NCBI GenBank assembly: GCA_964549065.1
Contig: CAZJUC010000191.1
Coordinates: 1 to 6,489 of the forward strand
Direction of reading: 5' to 3'
Source: Sva-07 sp964549065
GTDB taxonomy: Bacteria; Actinomycetota; Acidimicrobiia; Acidimicrobiales; Ilumatobacteraceae
Length of the DNA: 6,489 nucleotides
Below, piece by piece: positions 1 through 4,933 of the stretch (position 1 is its first letter; each line of letters begins with the position of its first letter). Under the pieces are notes generated by a model that saw only the letters and a program-made list of their open reading frames with translations, did no database searches and was not told where the DNA came from. A program made the position numbers and the translations under genes.

Positions 1-434
1 GTGACGCCGTCGGGGATGTTGCGCGGCGTGGTGCGCACCTCGAGTTCCTGCATGGTGAGGTCGACCAGACCGTTGTGCTGGGAGACGTCCTTGGCCTCGC
101 CCTCGAGGTGGATCGGGATGGAGACCACGATCTCCTCGTTGAGGTTCACCTGGATGAAGTCGATGTGCTGCACCGAACGCTTCACCGGATGGCGCTGGAT
201 GTCCTTGATGATGGTGGGGTACACGGTGCCGTCGACGGTGAGGTCGAGGATCGTGTTCATGCCCGACCCACCGGACAGGGCCTGGCGGAGCTCGCGGCGG
301 TCGACCGACACGCTGACGGGATCCATCCCGTGGCCGTAGACGACGGCGGGAATCTTTCCTTCGGCGCGCAGGCGACGGGCATCGGAGCTTCCGGGGCGGC
401 GGCCAACTTCGGCGGTGAGAACGGTCTCAGACAT
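1..434 (-). CDS. rplY: 50S ribosomal protein L25, CTC (long) form, 3' end cut by window edge
   Basis: L25/CTC binds 5S rRNA in the large ribosomal subunit; the long form has an N-terminal L25 domain plus a C-terminal TL5-type beta domain. The minus-strand reading from ATG at 434 gives 144 codons before the sequence ends. The protein starts MSETVLTAEVGRRPGSSDAR, followed by the family's LRAEGKIPAVVYGHG (about residues 22-36), then the KDIQRHPVKRSVQHIDF block (about 77-93) that ends the 5S-binding domain. It then enters the C-terminal beta domain (EEIVVSIPIHLEGEAKDV). CTC proteins usually run about 190-220 residues, so roughly a quarter to a third is missing. A GGAAG ribosome-binding site (444-448) lies 9 bases upstream of the ATG. 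In many actinobacteria rplY follows prs closely; here an extra gene and a terminator separate them, so it probably needs its own promoter. The assignment is very secure. Confidence 0.96.
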   Translation of the reverse strand, partial: MSETVLTAEVGRRPGSSDARRLRAEGKIPAVVYGHGMDPVSVSVDRRELRQALSGGSGMNTILDLTVDGTVYPTIIKDIQRHPVKRSVQHIDFIQVNLNEEIVVSIPIHLEGEAKDVSQHNGLVDLTMQELEVRTTPRNIPDGV

Positions 435-602
435 GGTGATCGGCTTCCATCGAATCTCGTGACGACGCCCACACAACAGACGCCAGGTCGTTACAGCAGC
501 GTCCCAATCTACCGCCCTCCGCCGCCATCCCCTCGCGCCACTCCCTGCTCCACCCCCAATCCGCCCCCGATCCACCCCGCGCCGCCTCTCCCTCCGGCCA
601 CC
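435..602 (-). promoter_or_regulatory. rplY upstream region, purine-rich, promoter not resolved
   Basis: This is the noncoding gap between the DUF559 gene and rplY. Because a strong terminator follows prs, a promoter for rplY is expected here or further upstream. The best -10-like hexamer on the minus strand is TAGATT (511 to 506), which fits TANNNT, but no -35 box sits at normal spacing. Its distance to the ATG would give a leader of about 65 bases. On the minus strand 541-602 is very purine-rich, with four G-runs (543-578). I see no open reading frame with convincing coding character. Confidence 0.25.
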
Positions 603-656
603 CCCGAAAAATCACATCAACGTTGCGCTCAGCGCAACGTTCACGCGCCATTTCGG
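603..656 (+). repeat. 54-bp imperfect palindromic repeat, copy A (inverted relative to copy B)
   Basis: The core is a perfect palindrome with 11-base arms around one C (AACGTTGCGCT at 619-629, C630, AGCGCAACGTT at 631-641). Outer arms CCGAAA (604-609) and TTTCGG (651-656) also pair, with an imperfect zone between. Read on the plus strand it matches the reverse complement of 1624-1677 at 48 of 54 positions. The two ends are unlike each other (CCCGAAAAAT on one side, GCGCGCCATTTCGG on the other), which allows an orientation to be assigned. Both copies have the CCCGAAAAAT end facing away from the DUF559 gene. The stop codon of that gene (641-643) lies inside this repeat. Copy A could be a terminal inverted repeat, a REP-like genomic hairpin, or a weak terminator for the DUF559 gene. 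Confidence 0.88.
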
Positions 657-1582
657 AGTTGTGGACGACGGGTTCGGTGGATCCGCGCGACCTGACGGGC
701 AGCGGAGGCGAAATCGGCGCGGATCGACTCGTCGAATCGGACGACGTGCCATCCGAGTTCGAGACAGGCGCGGTCGCGTGCCTGGTCCCGCCGTACGGCG
801 AGAGCGCCGGTGTGGAACGCGCCGTCACCGGGCTCGACGGCCAGCAGCACGTCGGGCCAGGCGATGTCGAGGTGGACCTTCTCGCCGTTGGCCAGGATCA
901 GTGGATACTGCCGCTCGGGCGTGGGCAGGCCGGTGCGTTCCAACGCCTCGATCAGCCGTCGCTCGAGGTTGCTCTGTGTCGGGCGGGATCGGACCAGCGA
1001 GCGCTCCAGCCACGTCTCGAGTCGGAGCACGCCGTCCTTGCCCCGACATCGATGTTCCTCGAGGTAGTCCGCAGCGGTCGGGGGATCGACGAGCCCGAGG
1101 TTCCAGGCATCCTCCGCCGCCCGATCGAACCGGAACTGGTTGAACGTCGCCGCAAGTCCCCACAGCATCCGCATCGGCGTGGCGACGAGGAGGCCGTTGC
1201 CCAGCAGCTGTCGGTCGGTGGGGGCGTCGTACCACCGAGTGATGTGCAGGTCGGCCCACGCGGGCAGTGTCCGGCGGAACGAGCGCGGAGCCGTGTAGTT
1301 GATCGGGGTGTCGGGCATCGCGCGCAACCCGAGGATGCGCGCTGCGGTCGTACCCCCGATGAACCCTGCTGCATCTGCCTGCAGTTGGAGGGTCATGCAA
1401 CGCTGACGGAACGTCTGCGGAGACGATGCAATCCGCACGACACCGCTCGCGACGTCGACCAACTGCCCGCGACCCCGGGCTCGGCTGATCGCCGAACGGG
1501 TTCTCCCCATCGCGACGAGTTGGCGCAGTGCCACCACGCCGTGTTGATCGGATGCGAGCGAGAGCAGGTCGTCGTCGAGCAT
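641..1582 (-). CDS. AbiEi-like winged-helix protein with C-terminal DUF559 (PD-(D/E)XK nuclease-like) domain
   Basis: A 313-residue protein. Residues about 1-52 look like the winged-helix N-terminus of AbiEi-type proteins (HGVVALRQLVAMG, then a basic RSAISRARGRGQL segment). Residues about 70-145 resemble the AbiEi middle region (GGTTAARILGLRAMP, ending LLVATPMRMLWGLA). Residues about 203-290 match the DUF559/Vsr-like endonuclease fold: E207 in SNLE, D239 in HLDIAWP, E250 in LLAVEPGDGAFH, H257, the paired RD at 265-266 and 269-270, and GWHVVRF (277-283). The acidic residues expected for a PD-(D/E)XK site are present, so nuclease activity is possible but unproven. Related two-domain proteins are common orphans in actinobacteria and are often labelled as type IV antitoxin-like; no toxin partner is seen here. 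No Shine-Dalgarno is evident before the ATG. The gene sits between prs and rplY, bracketed by inverted 54-bp repeats, and its stop codon falls inside copy A, suggesting late arrival at this site. Confidence 0.85.
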   Translation of the reverse strand: MLDDDLLSLASDQHGVVALRQLVAMGRTRSAISRARGRGQLVDVASGVVRIASSPQTFRQRCMTLQLQADAAGFIGGTTAARILGLRAMPDTPINYTAPRSFRRTLPAWADLHITRWYDAPTDRQLLGNGLLVATPMRMLWGLAATFNQFRFDRAAEDAWNLGLVDPPTAADYLEEHRCRGKDGVLRLETWLERSLVRSRPTQSNLERRLIEALERTGLPTPERQYPLILANGEKVHLDIAWPDVLLAVEPGDGAFHTGALAVRRDQARDRACLELGWHVVRFDESIRADFASAARQVARIHRTRRPQLRNGA

Positions 1583-1616
1583 GCCCGACCAGTGGGAGCT
1601 GGACCGTCGTAAGAGG

Positions 1617-1677
1617 AAAAACCCCGAAATGGCGCGTCAGCGTTGCGCTCAGCGCAACGTTGACGCCATTTTTCGGG
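1617..1677 (-). terminator. Rho-independent terminator of prs, built from repeat copy B
   Basis: Transcribed leftward after the prs stop (1689-1691), the RNA would form a long hairpin. CCCGAAA pairs with TTTCGGG at the base, TGGCGTCA with TGACG..CCA in the middle, and CGTTGCGCT with AGCGCAACG at the top around a single loop-centre base. A run of five T (minus strand, 1621-1617) follows the base of the stem directly. This is a textbook intrinsic terminator 11 bases downstream of the prs stop codon. It should insulate prs from the DUF559 gene and rplY. Confidence 0.8.
1624..1677 (-). repeat. 54-bp imperfect palindromic repeat, copy B
   Basis: This is the partner of the repeat at 603-656, in opposite orientation; the six mismatches are three in the left arm, one at the palindrome centre and two on the right arm. 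The palindrome core is CGTTGCGCT, C1650, AGCGCAACG (1641-1659). Copy B keeps better base pairing in its middle arms (GGCGTCA against TGACGCGCC) than copy A, so it is probably the less decayed copy. It also forms the stem of the prs terminator. No clear target-site duplication flanks the pair: CGGCCACC lies before copy A and AAGGGCTC after copy B. Confidence 0.88.
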
Positions 1678-1688
1678 AAGGGCTCGGG

Positions 1689-2678
1689 TCAGGCGAGGTT
1701 TTCGCCGTCGAAGATGTCGCTGACGCTGGTGTCGTCGAACACCGCACCGAGGGCTTCGGCGATCAGCGGCGCCACCGACAGCACCTCGATCTTGTCGAGT
1801 TGCTTCTCGGGCGGCAGCGGCAGCGTGTTGGTGAGCACCACCCGGGCGATCGGAGCGTTCTTCAAGCGGTCGATCGCCGGGCCCGACAGCACGCCGTGGC
1901 TGGCCATTGCCCACACCTCGCTCGCGCCACGCTGCACCAGCAGCTCGGCGGCCGCGCAGATCGTGCCGGCGGTGTCGATCATGTCGTCGGTGATCACGCA
2001 CAGCCGACCCTCGACGTCGCCCATCACCTCGGTGGCCTCGGCGACGTTCGTCATGCCCTTCGGCCGGCGCTTGTAGATGAACGCCAGGTCGGCACCGCAG
2101 TCGTTGAGGTGCTGCGCCATGCGCTCGGCGACCTTGATGCGCCCTGCGTCGGGCGACACGATCACCGGCTTGACGGCGTGTTCGCGGATGTAGGCCTCGA
2201 GCACCGGCATCGCGGTGAGATGGTCGACCGGGCCCTCGAAGAACCCTTGGATCTGGCCCGAGTGCAGGTCGATCGAGATCATCCGTTTGGCGCCGGCGGC
2301 CTTGAACATGTCGGCGATCAGTCGGGCGGTGATCGGTTCGCGGCCCTCGGCCTTGCGGTCCTGGCGGGCGTACCCGTAGAACGGGCACACGGCCGTGATG
2401 CGCTTCGCGGACGCCCGCGACGCCGCGTCGATCATGATGAGGTGCTCCATGATCGAGTCGTTCACCGAGTGGTGGTCGACGCCGTAGTGGCTCTGGATGA
2501 CGAACACGTCGGACCCGCGGATCGACTCGCCGAACCGGCAGCGCACCTCGCCGTTGGAGAACTCGACCAGGTTGTCGTGACCCAATTCGATGTTGAGGTG
2601 CGTCGCCACCTCCTGCGCCAGCTCTGGATGGGTGCGGCCCGAGTACAGGGCCAGTCGCTTGGTGGTGACCTTCTCCAT
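1689..2678 (-). CDS. prs: Ribose-phosphate pyrophosphokinase (PRPP synthetase, class I)
   Basis: Makes PRPP and AMP from ribose 5-phosphate and ATP in the cytoplasm, feeding purine, pyrimidine, histidine, tryptophan and NAD synthesis; in actinobacteria PRPP also feeds decaprenyl-phosphate arabinose. The 329-residue length is near the family norm of about 310-330. Visible motifs in order: FSNGEVRCRFGESIRG (40-55), the ATP-binding FYGYARQDRK (100-109), REPITARLIADMF (113-125), DLHSGQIQGFF (137-147, with the metal-binding His139), VSPDAGRIKVAERM (174-187), the catalytic flexible-loop KRRP (203-206), and the PRPP loop VITDDMIDTAGT (228-239). The ATG at 2678 gives the correct N-terminus and is preceded by GGGGAGG (2691-2697) at a 12-base spacing. 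It lies 34 bases after glmU, so the two are almost certainly co-transcribed, and it is followed by a strong terminator. No key residue appears to be missing. Confidence 0.98.
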   Translation of the reverse strand: MEKVTTKRLALYSGRTHPELAQEVATHLNIELGHDNLVEFSNGEVRCRFGESIRGSDVFVIQSHYGVDHHSVNDSIMEHLIMIDAASRASAKRITAVCPFYGYARQDRKAEGREPITARLIADMFKAAGAKRMISIDLHSGQIQGFFEGPVDHLTAMPVLEAYIREHAVKPVIVSPDAGRIKVAERMAQHLNDCGADLAFIYKRRPKGMTNVAEATEVMGDVEGRLCVITDDMIDTAGTICAAAELLVQRGASEVWAMASHGVLSGPAIDRLKNAPIARVVLTNTLPLPPEKQLDKIEVLSVAPLIAEALGAVFDDTSVSDIFDGENLA

Positions 2679-2712
2679 GAGCTGTGACGTCCTCCCCGAC
2701 GTGGTGTCGGCG

Positions 2713-3798
2713 CTAGCCGACGGGAGCAGTGTAGAAGGCCCCGGTGGTCGAGTTGGAAGCGACACTCGAACCGACCGGGAGGTGGGCGTACGGGCCGACG
2801 ACGGCGGCTGGGCCGATCTCGGCGTCGTGGCCGACGGTGTGCTCGACGACGGCGTCGTTGCCGACCGCGCAGTCGACGAGGCGGGTGTCGGGCCCGATCT
2901 CGCAGCCGTCGCCGACCACGGTGGAGCCCTGCAGGATCGTGCCGGGATACAGCGTGACGTCGCGACCGATGCTGACGGTGACGTCGATGAACGTCTGGCG
3001 GGGATCGAGCATCGTGACCCCGCCGAGCAGATGCAGCCGGTTGGTGCGCGAGCGGAGTTCACGCTCGGCGAGTGCGAGCTGCCAGCGATCGTTGACACCC
3101 TGGGTCTCGTCGGCCGGTGCCTGGACGACGCCGATGCGATGCCCCATCGCGCCGAGCACCGAGACCACGTCGGTGAGGTAGTACTCGCCCTGTGCGTTGT
3201 CGGTGGTGAGCTTGCGGAGCGCGGGCCCCAGCAGGTCGCGTCGGAAGGCGTAGATCGACGTGCAGATCTCCTTCACGTCGAGTTCGTCGAGGGCGGCGTC
3301 GCGGTGTTCGACGATGCGCGCCGCCTGGCCGTCGGCCTTGCGGATCACCCGGCCGTAGCCGGTGGGGTCGTCCATCACGCTGGTGAGCAGGGTGGCCGCG
3401 TTGCCGCACTCGACATGGGTGTCGACGAGCTCGCGCAGCGTCTCGGGACGCAGCAGCGGCGTGTCGCCGGGCAGCAGGAGGACGGTCGAGTTGTCGTCGT
3501 AGTCGTCGCCACCGAACGCGGTCATGCCGATCGATGCGGCGTCGCCGGTGCCGTTCTGTTCGTGCTGTTCGACGAAGGCCACGTTGGCCCAGCCGGGTGC
3601 GAGTTGCTGCACCTTCTTGGTGACCTGTTCGGCGCCGTGGCCGACCACGACGGCGGTGCGGTCGGGGGTGACCAGTTCGAGGGCGTGGATCACGTGCAGC
3701 ACCATCGACCGTCCGCAGATGAGGTGCAACGGCTTGGGCCGACTGGACCGCATGCGGGTGCCCTCACCGGCCGCGAGGATGATGGCGGAAACGCTCAT
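2713..3798 (-). CDS. glmU: GlmU-type N-acetylglucosamine-1-phosphate uridyltransferase with shortened left-handed beta-helix domain
   Basis: GlmU normally acetylates GlcN-1-P and then transfers UMP to give UDP-GlcNAc for peptidoglycan. Here the uridyltransferase half is complete: LAAGEGTRM (8-16), K22, EQNGTGDA (80-87), the metal-binding Asp in LPGDTPLL (D112), GYGRVIR (147-153), IVEHRDA (162-168), YYLTD (206-210) and GVN (234-236, second metal ligand). The sugar-site segment normally written E-[IV]-N-[TS]-G reads EICTS (177-181), so the Asn and Gly are replaced. Hexapeptide turns of the left-handed beta-helix run from about 260 to 345, but the protein stops at residue 361, whereas GlmU is usually 450-490. 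The coils carrying the acetyltransferase Arg, Lys, His, Tyr and Asn residues are absent; LRPG reads LPVG. No other frame restores them, and prs begins 34 bases on. The ATG at 3798 shares its A with the tRNA-Gln CCA end, and no alternative start precedes the LAAG motif. Confident on family; acetyltransferase activity is unlikely. Confidence 0.9.
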   Translation of the reverse strand: MSVSAIILAAGEGTRMRSSRPKPLHLICGRSMVLHVIHALELVTPDRTAVVVGHGAEQVTKKVQQLAPGWANVAFVEQHEQNGTGDAASIGMTAFGGDDYDDNSTVLLLPGDTPLLRPETLRELVDTHVECGNAATLLTSVMDDPTGYGRVIRKADGQAARIVEHRDAALDELDVKEICTSIYAFRRDLLGPALRKLTTDNAQGEYYLTDVVSVLGAMGHRIGVVQAPADETQGVNDRWQLALAERELRSRTNRLHLLGGVTMLDPRQTFIDVTVSIGRDVTLYPGTILQGSTVVGDGCEIGPDTRLVDCAVGNDAVVEHTVGHDAEIGPAAVVGPYAHLPVGSSVASNSTTGAFYTAPVG

Positions 3799-3871
3799 GG
3801 CTCCGGGGAGAGGATTCGAACCCCTACACGCGGCACCAAAAACCGCTGTCCTACCATTAGACGACCCCGGA
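3798..3871 (-). tRNA. tRNA-Gln, anticodon TTG, CCA encoded
   Basis: Folds as a cloverleaf on the minus strand: acceptor TCCGGGG pairs with CCCCGGA; D arm GTC-TAATGGTAG-GAC; anticodon stem GCGGT/GCCGC with loop TTTTGGT, placing TTG at positions 34-36; a 4-base variable loop; T arm AGGGG-TTCGAAT-CCTCT. The discriminator is G (3801), usual for tRNA-Gln, and is followed by a genomically encoded CCA (3800-3798). The last A of CCA is also the A of the glmU start codon. It reads CAA directly and possibly CAG by wobble. Confidence 0.95.
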
Positions 3872-3989
3872 CTGATTGTGTGTTCGCCGGCGGATGCACC
3901 GGTGCGGTCACCGTATCTGGCCCGGCGGGGCCTGCCCACCCGGTTGGACGGTGGCGCAGGCGGAGCCAACCGATAGCGTGGCGACCCTT
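3872..3989. promoter_or_regulatory. Divergent promoter region between tRNA-Gln and bS22 gene
   Basis: The 118 bases must hold promoters for both outward genes. For the tRNA (minus strand) there is a plausible pair: -35 TGGGCA (3938 to 3933) and -10 TACGGT (3915 to 3910) with a 17-base spacer. It predicts a start about 32 bases before the tRNA. A GGCCC/GGGCC inverted repeat (3919-3932) lies inside the spacer and may be chance in this GC-rich DNA. For the bS22 gene (plus strand) the only hexamer fitting TANNNT is TAGCGT (3974-3979), 10 bases before the ATG, implying a leader of only a few bases. No Shine-Dalgarno is present there. Boxes were judged by eye. Confidence 0.35.
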
Positions 3990-4082
3990 ATGGGTTCTCT
4001 GATCAAGAAGCGCCGCAAGCGCATGCGCAAGAAGAAGCACAAGAAGATGCTTCGCCGCACGCGTCACCAGCGTCGCAAGTAG
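3990..4082 (+). CDS. 30S ribosomal protein bS22 (AURKAIP1/COX24-domain type), 30 residues
   Basis: The product starts MGSLIKKRRKRMRKKKHKK and ends RRTRHQRRK; it is nearly all Arg, Lys and His. This matches closely what I recall of the mycobacterial bS22 protein (GS-[VL]-IKKRRKRM...KKKH...RRTR.QRRK), a small protein seen in mycobacterial ribosome structures near the decoding-site end of helix 44 and shared with the mitochondrial AURKAIP1/COX24 domain. It stops about 3 residues short of the mycobacterial one as I remember it. The ATG has no Shine-Dalgarno and lies 10 bases after a -10-like TAGCGT, consistent with a leaderless or nearly leaderless mRNA. It is the only plus-strand gene here and converges on ispE across 41 bases, in which I see only a short GGCC/GGCC inverted repeat (4096-4107) and no T-run terminator. 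Annotation pipelines often miss genes this short. Confidence 0.93.
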   Translation: MGSLIKKRRKRMRKKKHKKMLRRTRHQRRK

Positions 4083-4123
4083 TCACGTCCGAAGCGGCCG
4101 TCCGGCCCACGGCGCCCCGTTCG

Positions 4124-4933
4124 TCAGGGAGCGTCGACCGGACCGGTCGCCATCTCCATCGGCACGGTTCGTGCCAGCACCACCCGAGCGCCCTCGTCGA
4201 GCAGATCGCCGAGGGCGTTTGCGCGATCGCCGACGGTGAACCAGGTGGCGCCGCTGCCGGCGAGCACCGGGGCGACACCGGTGCGGTCGCCGATCAGGTC
4301 ACGCCAGCGCGCCAGCTCGGGTTCGACGACGAGCGCCGCCGGTTCGAGGTCGTTGGGGCCGTCGACCGTGGGGCCACCGAGATCGTCCCATTCCCGGTAC
4401 ACGGCGGGGGTGCTCACCGTGAGCGGGGGGATCACCAGGGTGACCACCCGCTCGACGTGGGGCCGCGGCTCGACGATCTCGCCGATGCCTCGCACGCGGG
4501 CGCAGCCGCCCACGAGGCAGAACGCGATGTCGGCGCCGAGCTGCGCCGCTCGATCGAGGTCGTGGGGGTCGTCGGTGAACCCGCCCCAGCGCAGCACCGC
4601 TGCCGCATCGGTGGAGCCGCCACCGAGACCTCCTCCGTGGGGAATCCGCTTGTCGAGGTGCACGCCGACGTCGGCGCCGACGAGGCGGAGCGCGCGGGCG
4701 ACGAGGTTGCTCTCGTCGAGGGGCATCCCGTCGGAGAAGGGGCCCGACGCGGTGAGTCCGGACGCTGCGGGTGTGAGCGTGACCAGGTCGTGGAGGTCGA
4801 GGCTGACCATCTCGGCGTCGATCAGGTGGTAGCCGTCGTCGCGCACACCGGTGATCCGCAACTCGAGCGTGAGCTTCGCGTGGGCGCGCAGTGCAATCGT
4901 GGTGTTCCGCGTGTCGGGCGTCGGGGTGCTCAC
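4124..4933 (-). CDS. ispE: 4-diphosphocytidyl-2-C-methyl-D-erythritol kinase
   Basis: Phosphorylates CDP-methylerythritol in the MEP pathway to isoprenoid precursors (quinones, polyprenyl carriers); a cytoplasmic GHMP-superfamily kinase. 269 residues with the GTG start at 4933, close to the usual 280-310. Motifs: AHAKLTLELRITGVRDDGYH (17-36), in which K20 is the expected catalytic Lys and H36 is substrate-contacting; the phosphate-binding glycine loop PHGGGLGGGSTDA (98-110); GADIAF (133-138), with the catalytic Asp135; and LAGSGATWF (224-232), the C-terminal GHMP motif. The residue two after the catalytic Lys is Thr22 where most IspE have Asn (K-[IVL]-N-L). The start GTG overlaps the rsmA stop as GTGA, so translation is likely coupled to rsmA. 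The rsmA-ispE pair is also adjacent in mycobacteria. The longer upstream reading of this frame lies within rsmA and is not the start. Confidence 0.96.
   Translation of the reverse strand: MSTPTPDTRNTTIALRAHAKLTLELRITGVRDDGYHLIDAEMVSLDLHDLVTLTPAASGLTASGPFSDGMPLDESNLVARALRLVGADVGVHLDKRIPHGGGLGGGSTDAAAVLRWGGFTDDPHDLDRAAQLGADIAFCLVGGCARVRGIGEIVEPRPHVERVVTLVIPPLTVSTPAVYREWDDLGGPTVDGPNDLEPAALVVEPELARWRDLIGDRTGVAPVLAGSGATWFTVGDRANALGDLLDEGARVVLARTVPMEMATGPVDAP

Noticed and set aside
623..1612. Long plus-strand open frames across the DUF559, prs, glmU, ispE and rsmA genes
   Set aside because: They are antisense shadows of GC-rich minus-strand genes with clear family motifs. Their own translations have no recognisable domains and skewed composition.
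603..1677. Two similar palindromic repeats as a possible minimal CRISPR array
   Set aside because: Only two copies, inverted to each other and separated by a full gene; no regularly spaced direct repeats or spacers and no cas genes.
590..1690. Target-site duplication flanking the 603-1677 unit
   Set aside because: Compared the bases just outside each repeat (CGGCCACC and AAGGGCTC); no convincing direct match of 2-10 bases.
2679..2760. Frameshift truncating glmU
   Set aside because: The other minus-strand frames contain no left-handed beta-helix hexapeptides or GNFVE-type acetyltransferase motifs, and only 34 bases separate glmU from prs. A short form, or an older deletion, fits better.
3872..3989. 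Riboswitch or T-box upstream of the tRNA-glmU unit
   Set aside because: No T-box consensus, glmS ribozyme core or other recognisable conserved RNA element; the region fits a short divergent promoter.
4083..4123. Bidirectional terminator between the convergent bS22 and ispE genes
   Set aside because: Only a 4-bp GGCC/GGCC stem (4096-4107) and no T-run on either strand.
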